Part shown: piece by piece, positions 6,321 through 12,462 of the stretch | How positions within the stretch are numbered: the stretch's first letter is position 1 | How the letters are laid out: every line of letters starts with the position of its first letter | Assembly: GCA_030638665.1 (NCBI GenBank) | Contig: DAOWEF010000022.1 | Span: 1-15,185, forward strand | Length of the DNA stretch: 15,185 nucleotides | Reading direction: 5' to 3' | Source: Dehalococcoidia bacterium | Lineage (GTDB): Bacteria; Chloroflexota; Dehalococcoidia; E44-bin15 | Notes under the pieces: model-generated | The model's database searches: none | What the model saw: the letters and a program-made list of their open reading frames with translations, nothing else | Told to the model about the DNA's origin: nothing | Program-made: the position numbers and the translations under genes

Positions 6321-6632
6321 ATGAAGTTTGTGGTTATGAGTGTTTGGGATGTGGGTAAAGCAGCGGAGCTAGCAAAGCTCCAAGATAAGGTGGATACTGC
6401 TCCACCTTCGGGGTACAAGACGTTGGCTAACTGCGTGTGTCTGGCGCATCCGGTTTCTGGTCTTCCATCGGGAACAGGGGTAAGCATCATCATCGCTGAG
6501 GCTGAGAGCGCTGAGGCTCTAGCCGCGGCCAACTACCCTGCGATGCTCGCTGGAGCGGATATAAATATCGTTCCGGTAATAGACATGCCCATCGGCGGCG
6601 TGGCAGAGGTAGAAAAGAAAGCAAGGGGTTGA
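6321..6632 (+). CDS. Small alpha/beta protein, probable paralogue of the preceding gene
   Basis: This 103-residue soluble protein starts with strand MKFVVMSVW, has a helix rich in K/A/L (KAAELAKLQDKV), a loop TAPPSGYKTLANCVCLAHPV, then VSIIIAEAESAEALAAANYP and the strand DINIVPVIDMPIGG before a charged tail. This is the beta-alpha-beta-beta-alpha-beta order expected of a ferredoxin-like fold, similar to DUF3303-type proteins, which are uncharacterised to my knowledge. Two close cysteines (C38 and C40 in ANCVCLAH) could bind a metal or be incidental. ATG at 6321 follows AAAGGAGG. It follows the paralogous gene at 5935 on the same strand and ends before a strong terminator at 6693, so the two probably form one operon. 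Confidence 0.8.
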   Translation: MKFVVMSVWDVGKAAELAKLQDKVDTAPPSGYKTLANCVCLAHPVSGLPSGTGVSIIIAEAESAEALAAANYPAMLAGADINIVPVIDMPIGGVAEVEKKARG

Positions 6633-6692
6633 ACCCTCTAAACATAGATTCTTTGCAGGGGCAGGGCACTCAGGGGTTCTGCATATCAAGAT

Positions 6693-6727
6693 GGGGGGCT
6701 ACCCGAGAATGGGTAGCTCCTCTCTTA
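6693..6727 (+). terminator. Rho-independent terminator of the small-protein operon
   Basis: GCTACCC (6698-6704) pairs perfectly with GGGTAGC (6711-6717); the stem extends to about 12 pairs including G-T pairs, around loop GAGAAT, and is followed by TCTCTT. It lies 60 bases after the second small gene. Confidence 0.7.
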
Positions 6728-6938
6728 TAACCCGAATACTTAGTGTAAAAGTGTAACTGCCACACACTCATACAGTGAGATTATGTAAAGCAGGTTTTGC
6801 CCTCTGGGAATGCGCAGGGGTAGTTTTAAACTAATGACTTCATTGATTTAGGTACATACCCCCGTTAGGTAAACTATATCTAATCGTAGCTAACGCTTTT
6901 CTGCTACGGCTTGCCTTGCCAAGCAGAATAACCTAACT
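6728..6938. other. Gene-free convergent spacer with one inverted repeat
   Basis: Between the plus-strand operon and the minus-strand PAC2 genes. TTCTGCT (6899-6905) and AGCAGAA (6922-6928) form a 7-bp stem 10 bases beyond the PAC2 stop. It lacks a T-run in the minus direction, so it is only a weak terminator candidate. I see nothing else. Confidence 0.45.
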
Positions 6939-7772
6939 TCAATCTCTTCTTCTGAGGAATTCCTCAATTTCCTTTACTAGTTTCTCGTTTTCCTCTTGAG
7001 TCACGCCCAGGTTGCTTTCCAACTTCCGGATATAATCATCGATCTCAGGGAAACTAATTCTTACCTGAGCTATCTTTTCGTTTTGCCGTGCCACCTCTTC
7101 ATCGAGGTCTCTGAAATCAATCCCCAAACCAAACCTCTTGTCAAGAAACTCAACAGTTACTCTCCAGGCCTGGGGGTCTTCAGTAGATACCAGATAAAAA
7201 GGTACTGGCACCCAAAGGCTTGCCCCGGCCATATTTCTCCTTTTAGCCACCCATAGCAGAAAAGAGCTTAAGGTCGGTCTTTGGCCAGGCGGGGTTTCAT
7301 AATCAAAATCTCTGGCTATGTCATACTGACTCAAGACCTTTTTCATCTCCGGTGAATTGGCTACGGCTAATAACTCCCGGGGAGCAGTGTGAGCACTCAA
7401 AGAAACCATCCCACCGATGGTATATAGCTCCTTCACGTGGCAGTAGAGTTCAGCCACATCTAAGACTGCGCCTAGAAACCTATACCAGTCAGATCTAGGT
7501 GAGTAACTCTGTAAAACCACCAAGTTCTTTTGTTGGCACCAATAGAATTTGCTTTCTGGAAATTGAGCTACATCACCCTCCACTGAAACTCCCCCTAAAG
7601 AAAAGAAATCGGCAGGTACAATTTCTGCGAACTCTTTACCCCCCAGTTTCTTATTCAGGTAGTCAATGACCTTCGGCCCCAGCTTGCCGGCATCTTCACT
7701 CCAACCTACCACCAGGGATGAGCTTTGTAATTCTGGTTTTCCATAGATTCTGAAGGGTTGCTTTTCGCTCAA
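6939..7772 (-). CDS. PAC2-family protein (second of a pair)
   Basis: The 277-residue product belongs to the PAC2 (proteasome-assembly-chaperone-2-like) family. Near its start it has LVVGWSEDAGKLGPKVIDYL, then ADFFSLGG and ESKFYWCQQKNLVVLQSYSP, and further on YTIGGMVSLSAHTAPRELLAVAN, which align block by block with the upstream PAC2 paralogue. The C-terminus (from about residue 215) is highly charged and probably coiled-coil (ENEKLVKEIEEFLRRRD). The start is TTG at 7772 with AAGGAAG about eight bases upstream, overlapping the end of the upstream gene; only two bases separate that gene's stop from this start, so translation is coupled. The family's WPGxGN-like motif is altered to WSEDAGK, suggesting a diverged partner in a heterodimer. 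Role unknown to me. Confidence 0.85.
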   Translation of the reverse strand: MSEKQPFRIYGKPELQSSSLVVGWSEDAGKLGPKVIDYLNKKLGGKEFAEIVPADFFSLGGVSVEGDVAQFPESKFYWCQQKNLVVLQSYSPRSDWYRFLGAVLDVAELYCHVKELYTIGGMVSLSAHTAPRELLAVANSPEMKKVLSQYDIARDFDYETPPGQRPTLSSFLLWVAKRRNMAGASLWVPVPFYLVSTEDPQAWRVTVEFLDKRFGLGIDFRDLDEEVARQNEKIAQVRISFPEIDDYIRKLESNLGVTQEENEKLVKEIEEFLRRRD

Positions 7773-7774
7773 TT

Positions 7775-8686
7775 TTAGTCTTCCTTGGATTCTTTCTTAA
7801 AAAATTTATCAATATCTTCGAGGATCCTTTTCTTATCCTCATCGGTTATCGGTCCTGGCTCAGTTGACTCGGCATAAGTAACATATATTAATTTATCGAG
7901 CTCTTCTCTTATCTCTGGAGGGAACCTCTCATACAATCTCCCAATTTCACTCTCGCTGCGTTCAATAAGCGCGGCAATTCCCTCCATGTCAATTTTAACT
8001 CCCAGGGTGACAGTTAGCACCTCCAGTACCGATTTTGAAGCCTTCGGATAGGGAAGGGGAAATCCTTGAAGATAAACTGGTATCTCACCCATAACACAGA
8101 TGGCCTCTAGACCTCTCTTCTTGGCAACTCCCAACAAAAGCCCGTTTAGTCCAGTGATAGCACCCTGTCCGCCTCTTCCCTCAATGTCCGACATCAATAC
8201 CGTGTTCTCATAGCTTTTTATCTCGTCGATTAAGTCTTCGCTATTGGGAACTGCCCAAACCTTTGGCCTCGCGCTATGATGGATGGGAGCAACAGCTGCT
8301 CCGGAAGTATAAACTCTCCGACATCCAAACTTTAGGGCCAAATCTAAAACTAGATTGGCCATCTGGTAGGCCTTTGTCCCTTCGGCATAGACCTTTCCTC
8401 CCTCAGTAGGCTGTTCCTCTCCGATAAAGAATATCAAATCCCTTTTCTCAGTCTTGACGAAATAGAATTTGTTACTGGGAAACTCTAGGTCTTTCAATTC
8501 ACCATTTCTAATTGAGACTTTCTTGGGATAAAAAAAATCCCAGGGCTCTATCTCTCCAAATTCTTCTGCCCTTACCATTCCCCTTAAAGTTTCGACGGCT
8601 ATTATCCCAATGTTTCCAATTCCTGGCCAACCAGCTATCAAAACCGGGTTTTCAAGCTCAGGCTTTTTATAAAGCGTGATCCCCAT
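7775..8686 (-). CDS. PAC2-family protein (first of a pair)
   Basis: Translated from ATG 8686 the protein has 303 residues. It shows the PAC2 family core: ENPVLIAGWPGIGNIGIIAV near the N-terminus, FGEIEPWDFFYPKKVSIRNG, then KRDLIFFIGEEQPTEGGKVY, RRVYTSGAAVAPIHHS, and later GQGAITGLNGLLLGVAKKRG and PVYLQGFPLPYPKASKSVLE. The last 70 residues are charged and helical. PAC2 proteins of archaea and eukaryotes help assemble proteasomes; bacterial members (COG2047-like) have no settled role. The frame is open upstream to 8773 but the extension (rich in A, R and C) does not fit the family, and AAAAGGGGAG directly precedes ATG 8686. The gene is two bases from its paralogue downstream. No proteasome gene is in the window. 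Confidence 0.87.
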   Translation of the reverse strand: MGITLYKKPELENPVLIAGWPGIGNIGIIAVETLRGMVRAEEFGEIEPWDFFYPKKVSIRNGELKDLEFPSNKFYFVKTEKRDLIFFIGEEQPTEGGKVYAEGTKAYQMANLVLDLALKFGCRRVYTSGAAVAPIHHSARPKVWAVPNSEDLIDEIKSYENTVLMSDIEGRGGQGAITGLNGLLLGVAKKRGLEAICVMGEIPVYLQGFPLPYPKASKSVLEVLTVTLGVKIDMEGIAALIERSESEIGRLYERFPPEIREELDKLIYVTYAESTEPGPITDEDKKRILEDIDKFFKKESKED

Positions 8687-8807
8687 CGCTCCCCTTTTCT
8701 CTACGTGTAGCAGTTGCCAGGCTCGCCCACTTGCCCTACAAACTGAGGAACGAGCCCCCTGCCTATTGACCAACTGTTATCGCTCTTGCCAAGGCACACC
8801 ATCCCAC

Positions 8808-9002
8808 TCATGCTGAATCTAACCACTTACTTCCCAAGGTCGCCCAAATCATCAAAGACGCTAACCTCCTCAAATGGGGTAGATGTCCTGCAAGCACGAG
8901 CAGCTTTTCAGACTGCTCTGTTAGTCGCTTTGCCTCCTGAGGGTCTTCCAGAGGACTAAGACCTTTCTGCTCTAAGAGACGCTTTCGAGAGGCACCAAGC
9001 CA
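8808..9002 (-). pseudogene. Possible decayed gene remnant, unidentified
   Basis: The minus strand is open for 64 codons from a TAG (9003-9005) to a TGA (8808-8810), with a coding-like, charged start (LGASRKRLLEQKGLSPLEDP, then QEAKRLTEQSEKLLVLAG). There is no convincing start codon or binding site. From about 8900 a neighbouring frame reads the equally protein-like RTSTPFEEVSVFDDLGDLGK before a TAA at 8827-8829, so a frameshift within an old gene is possible. The opposite strand is also open (8770-8940), which weakens the case. I do not recognise the family. Confidence 0.2.
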
Positions 9003-9173
9003 CTACAAGGACAGTTTACCATACTGAGAGGCGGGTCAGCAATTGTTAGATTAATGCCTGGCAGGTTGTAAACCCAGGTGGAACAGCCAGGGCATAGCTT
9101 GGGATTGCAGCCTGCTCATATCGCAGATGCTCTGCAGTGAACGGGTGGGCACTACGTAATTTGTTCTTATTGT

Positions 9174-9203
9174 TTGTATTTGCCTCGGTGGGTCATATAT
9201 AAT
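9174..9203 (+). promoter_or_regulatory. Predicted promoter for the hydrolase gene
   Basis: TTGTAT (9174-9179), 18 bases, consensus TATAAT (9198-9203). Transcription from near 9210 would give a leader of about 200 bases before the hydrolase gene at 9408. Confidence 0.5.
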
Positions 9204-9373
9204 AACGCTGGAAATGAGTGGGGCTCTAATTGACTCCTGACAATAAGCATCGCCTCTTGACTCAACTAGAAGAGCCTATGATTCTCCGAGAGAGGCTTTA
9301 TAACGTGAGATATAAACAGGATAATATATCAATCAGAAGATCCCGCGAAATGAGGCCTACAGAGGAGGAGCCA

Positions 9374-9382
9374 ATGCGGTGA
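9374..9382 (+). other. Minimal upstream ORF (ATG CGG TGA) with a strong binding site
   Basis: AGGAGGAG (9363-9370) is the best ribosome binding site near the hydrolase gene, yet it faces ATG-CGG-TGA. An overlapping GTG at 9379 would give six codons before TAA. The hydrolase's own ATG (9408) has only a weak site, AGGTAAC. Ribosomes may load here and reinitiate downstream. Confidence 0.3.
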
Positions 9383-9407
9383 CAACACGCGCCAGGTAAC
9401 AATAACA

Positions 9408-10313
9408 ATGGAGAGGGCTATGGTAGATGTAAAGGAAGTAGCTCATAAGGTTTATCGGTTAGAGGCACCGGTTCCCGGGGTGAACAGTATCTTCGCGGTA
9501 TATCTCATCCAAGAGTCGGAGGGGGTTTTGATAGAGCCCGGTCCGACTGCCACCATTCCGTCCATTCAGGAAGGCATGAAACAGTTGGGGATGGAGGATT
9601 TAGCCTATATCATCCCCACCCACATTCACATAGACCACGCAGGAGGTATAGGTACACTGGCTCAGCTTTTCCCTGGGGCGAAAGTATTGGTTCACCCCCG
9701 GGGGGTAAAGCACGCCGTTGACCCCTCTCGCCTCATCGAGAGTACCAGAACGGTCTTTGGTGCTGACTTCGAGGCTCGCTTTGGACCTATCGTTCCTGTC
9801 CCAGAATCCCAGCTAAAGGTACCTGAGGATGGTGAGATAATCTCGATCAACGGTAGGGAACTGCAGATTATATATGCCCCGGGCCACGCACCTCACCACA
9901 TGGTCATTTTTGACCATAGTGTGAACGGTCTTTTCTGCGGTGAGGCCCTGGGGTTGCCTGGCTCAAGTAAGGGGATATTTCCGCTACCTGCTGTTGCCCC
10001 ACCCAGCTTTGACCAGGAACTGTACTTGGAGACTATGGAGAGGCTAAGGCAATTGGGAGCCCAAATGCTTTTTTATTCACATGGTGGAGTAGAGTTGGAG
10101 CCAGATGTGTTGATTTCAATGGCTGCCGAAAACACCCGTACCTTTGGCGATATAATCCTCAAGGCTCTGAAGGAAGGCGAGACACTAGAAGCAATTAACC
10201 GCAGAATCGGAGACCATATTACTAGTCACCACGGCCTGGAGATAAACGAGATGGATCTAGCGTTGATCGTAGCCGGATACTCCCTTTACTTAAAGAAGAA
10301 GGGATTGGCCTGA
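9408..10313 (+). CDS. MBL-fold metallo-hydrolase
   Basis: The 301-residue protein has the metallo-beta-lactamase-fold metal motif HIHIDH (H72, H74, D76, H77), a further histidine H160 in APGHAPHH, and H225 in YSHGG near the end of the catalytic domain. The residue that normally bridges the two metals is an aspartate in a GDAL-like motif, but here the sequence is LFCGEALG with E179. After the core the last 60 residues are helical (TRTFGDIILKALKEGETLEA), as in glyoxalase II-like and related hydrolases. Substrate cannot be told; thioester, lactone or phosphoester hydrolysis are all known in the fold. ATG at 9408 is the longest start; ATG at 9420 is an alternative but has its GAGAGGG too close. 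The gene stands alone, convergent with the decarboxylase genes. Confidence 0.9.
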   Translation: MERAMVDVKEVAHKVYRLEAPVPGVNSIFAVYLIQESEGVLIEPGPTATIPSIQEGMKQLGMEDLAYIIPTHIHIDHAGGIGTLAQLFPGAKVLVHPRGVKHAVDPSRLIESTRTVFGADFEARFGPIVPVPESQLKVPEDGEIISINGRELQIIYAPGHAPHHMVIFDHSVNGLFCGEALGLPGSSKGIFPLPAVAPPSFDQELYLETMERLRQLGAQMLFYSHGGVELEPDVLISMAAENTRTFGDIILKALKEGETLEAINRRIGDHITSHHGLEINEMDLALIVAGYSLYLKKKGLA

Positions 10314-10433
10314 GAGAGTGGTAACCGGCGCGTGACACCATGAAGAAACCCCGAACAAAACGGCGATATGTGTCCTTCATGCCACTGCAATACTTGGCAG
10401 ACCGTCAGCACCATGCCACACCCATCACCCTCC

Positions 10434-10606
10434 GTCATTGCGAGCCCTTCGCCTTCTGTAATTCTGAGGGAGCAAAGTGAGCGAAGAATCTTACTCAGGG
10501 TAAACTCCGCGAGGAAAGCTTATTTACCATCCTTTGAGATTGCCTCCCCCGATACCTAGGCCGACAGGTCGGCCGACACTTCGGTCTAGATCGGGGTCGC
10601 AACGAC
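10434..10606. repeat. Mosaic palindromic repeat, GTCATTGCGAG-type ends
   Basis: The element starts GTCATTGCGAGC (10434-10445) and ends GTCGCAACGAC (10596-10606), an imperfect inverted repeat. Inside are a block related to the 12340 and 14467 copies (ATTCTGAGGGAGCAAAG, then GAGCGAAGAATCTT) and a palindromic module at 10547-10596, CCCCGAT...ATCGGGG, containing the hairpin GCCGACAGGTCGGC. It fills most of the 305-base space (10314-10618) between the convergent hydrolase and decarboxylase genes and could also terminate both. The remainder of that space holds nothing I recognise. Confidence 0.7.
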
Positions 10607-10618
10607 GTGTTCCCCTCA

Positions 10619-11731
10619 TCACGCTAAGAAAGCGATCAGTATTCCAGCCACGGTAGCGGAGCCGATGACGCCGGCGACGTTCGGCCCCATGGCATGGGGC
10701 AACAGGAAGTTCTGGGGGTTCTCGCGCTGACCCTCAGACAGCACCACACGCGAGGCCATGGGGACTGCGGAGACCCCGGCAGCGCCGATGAGCGGGTTGA
10801 CCTTACCCCTGGTGAGCCAGCACATCAGCTTCCCCATTAAGACGCCGCTGGCCGTCCCGAAACCGAAGGCGAAGAGGCCCAGGGCGAAGATCTCCAGGGT
10901 CTGAACATTCAACACCCGGTCCGCGATCATCTCGGCACCGATGACGAGGGCAAGAAAGATGGTGACGATATTTATCAGCTCGCCGCCCGCCGTTTTGGCC
11001 AGCCTCTCGACGACACCGCTCTCGCGGAGGAGATTGCCGAACATCAGCATGCCGATGAGCGGTGCCGCTTTGGGGAGCAATAGGACAACGAGAACGGTGA
11101 TTACGATGGGGAACAGGATAAGTTCCAACTGGGAGACGGAGCGCGGGTCCTCCATAACGATGGCCCGCTCCCTCCTGGTGGTGAGCCGTCTCATTATCGG
11201 GGGTTGAATGATGGGCACCAGAGCCATATAAGAATAGGCGGCGATGGCGATCGGTCCCAGCAGATCGGGAGCAAGCATGACCGAGGTATAGATCGCGGTG
11301 GGGCCATCGGCGCCACCGATGATCCCGATGCTCCCCGCCTCCTTCAGCGGAAAACCCAGGGCCAGGGCGCCGAAGATGGCAGCGAAGATGCCGAACTGCG
11401 CCGCCGCGCCGAGGAAAAATGTCTTGGGATTTGCCAGCAAGGGGGTGAAGTCGGTCAGCGCTCCGATGCCCAGAAAGATCAAGGGAGGGAAAATGGCCAG
11501 GTGCACGCCCAAACCGAGATAGTTAAGGAGACCGCCCTCCTCCATCAAGCCAGTCGCGGGAATATTGGCTAATATAATCCCGAAACCTATCGGTATGAGA
11601 AGAAGGGGCTCATAGCGTTTCCTGATCGCCAGGTAGAGAAGCACGCCGGCGACAAGGAGCATTACCAGATTGCCCCAGTATAAGCCGGCGAAGCCTGTGG
11701 TGGTGAGAAATTCCCAAATTCGATCCAGCAC
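10619..11731 (-). CDS. Sodium ion-translocating decarboxylase, beta subunit
   Basis: This 370-residue membrane protein is the beta subunit of the oxaloacetate/methylmalonyl-CoA/glutaconyl-CoA decarboxylase family, which decarboxylates carboxybiotin and pumps Na+ outward. About ten hydrophobic segments are visible. The family motif [15 protein letters not shown] contains D142, equivalent to the essential Asp203 of the Klebsiella OadB, and the C-terminal [21 protein letters not shown] is also characteristic. The N-terminus is shorter than in the enterobacterial protein. The start is GTG at 11731, three bases after the stop of the biotin-carrier gene, with GAGGGG inside that gene's end, so translation is coupled. 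Which acid is decarboxylated cannot be told because the alpha (carboxyltransferase) subunit is absent from the window. Confidence 0.95.
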   Translation of the reverse strand: MLDRIWEFLTTTGFAGLYWGNLVMLLVAGVLLYLAIRKRYEPLLLIPIGFGIILANIPATGLMEEGGLLNYLGLGVHLAIFPPLIFLGIGALTDFTPLLANPKTFFLGAAAQFGIFAAIFGALALGFPLKEAGSIGIIGGADGPTAIYTSVMLAPDLLGPIAIAAYSYMALVPIIQPPIMRRLTTRRERAIVMEDPRSVSQLELILFPIVITVLVVLLLPKAAPLIGMLMFGNLLRESGVVERLAKTAGGELINIVTIFLALVIGAEMIADRVLNVQTLEIFALGLFAFGFGTASGVLMGKLMCWLTRGKVNPLIGAAGVSAVPMASRVVLSEGQRENPQNFLLPHAMGPNVAGVIGSATVAGILIAFLA

Positions 11732-11734
11732 TCT

Positions 11735-12178
11735 CTACCCCTCGATAGCGATCAAGGGCTCCTTTCTTCTCACATATTTCCCCTCCGCTACGTATATCTC
11801 CTTGATCCTTCCGTCCCTGGGAGCCGCTATTTCATTCTGAATCTTCATCGATTCCAGGATGATCAAGACATCGCCCACCTTTACCAGCTCACCAACCTCG
11901 ACCTTAATAGCGATCACCGTGCCCGGCATGGGAGAGGTGACTACCCCTTCGCCAGCGATCCTCGGCACGGGCTTGGTTGCCGCTGGCGTTGTCATAGGAG
12001 GCGCCTCCGCCGAGGCAACCGGCGCCTCAGGCTCGGCGGCCACAACCTCCTCTTCCTTTTTACCAGCTCTCGCCAGCCACTGGAGGCCACGGGTCAACCC
12101 GATAAAAAAAAGGGAAATAACTAGGAGGGCACCCAGCGCGATTACCGTCAGCTCGAGGGCATCAATATAGCCATCCAA
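11735..12178 (-). CDS. Fused gamma-type membrane anchor and biotin carboxyl carrier protein of the Na+-pumping decarboxylase
   Basis: The 147-residue protein has one transmembrane helix (about residues 10-30, LTVIALGALLVISLFFIGL), a charged segment, an Ala/Pro-rich flexible linker (about 48-72), and a C-terminal biotinyl domain (VTSPMPGTVIAIKVEVGELV onwards). The biotin-accepting lysine is K112 in the motif ESMKI, a variant of EAMKM. The N-terminal helix resembles the OadG gamma subunit and the rest the biotin carrier of the alpha subunit, so one gene joins parts usually on separate proteins or at the end of alpha. Start is TTG at 12178 with GAGGT seven bases upstream; no ATG fits. It begins the operon with the beta subunit, after the promoter at 12214-12241. 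Confidence 0.92.
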   Translation of the reverse strand: MDGYIDALELTVIALGALLVISLFFIGLTRGLQWLARAGKKEEEVVAAEPEAPVASAEAPPMTTPAATKPVPRIAGEGVVTSPMPGTVIAIKVEVGELVKVGDVLIILESMKIQNEIAAPRDGRIKEIYVAEGKYVRRKEPLIAIEG

Positions 12179-12213
12179 TTTTACTACCTCAGCTAGGGCA
12201 AATCTTTGCTCAG

Positions 12214-12241
12214 TTTATAACCTTAGCTTCCCCCCTGTCAA
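12214..12241 (-). promoter_or_regulatory. Promoter of the decarboxylase operon
   Basis: On the minus strand, consensus TTGACA (12236-12241), a 16-base spacer and TATAAA (12214-12219). The spacing is slightly short. Transcription would start about 30 bases before the TTG at 12178. Confidence 0.6.
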
Positions 12242-12339
12242 TTCTTTATTGTGCGGTGTCCAGTACAGTAATGACACATCACCATAAGCCTATTGCAGGT
12301 GTCATTGCTACGAAAATAAAGAATAAAGCGACGTTCTTT

Positions 12340-12428
12340 GTCATTCTGAGCCGAAGCCCTGAGCGAAGCGAAGGGGCGGCGAAGAATCTTAGTTGGATTC
12401 TTCAGTCGCTTTGCTCCCTCAGAATGAC
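12340..12428. repeat. Mosaic palindromic repeat with perfect 11-base inverted ends
   Basis: GTCATTCTGAG (12340-12350) and CTCAGAATGAC (12418-12428) are perfect inverted termini. Between them lie CCGAAGCCCTGAGCGAAGCG, shared with the 14467 copy, and an internal hairpin GAAGAATC...GATTCTTC. It has no coding content and lies between the end of rtcB and the decarboxylase promoter. It resembles small non-autonomous palindromic elements. Confidence 0.8.
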
Positions 12429-12462
12429 AGAAAGAGAAGAGGGTCAGGCTAAAAAAGGCGAA

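Larger units (their letters stand above)
8687..9407. other. 721-base gene-free stretch between divergent genes
   Basis: Apart from the minus-strand leader of the PAC2 gene, a possible gene remnant (8808-9002), a promoter (9174-9203) and a tiny leader ORF (9374-9382), I see nothing definite. No clear promoter for the PAC2 pair was found. Confidence 0.55.

Noticed and set aside
8687..8773. PAC2 protein starting at 8773
   Set aside because: The extra residues fit no PAC2 pattern and AAAAGGGGAG precedes ATG 8686.
10368..10559. Short plus-strand open frame of 63 codons
   Set aside because: It lies mostly within the mosaic repeat and has no binding site or family signal.
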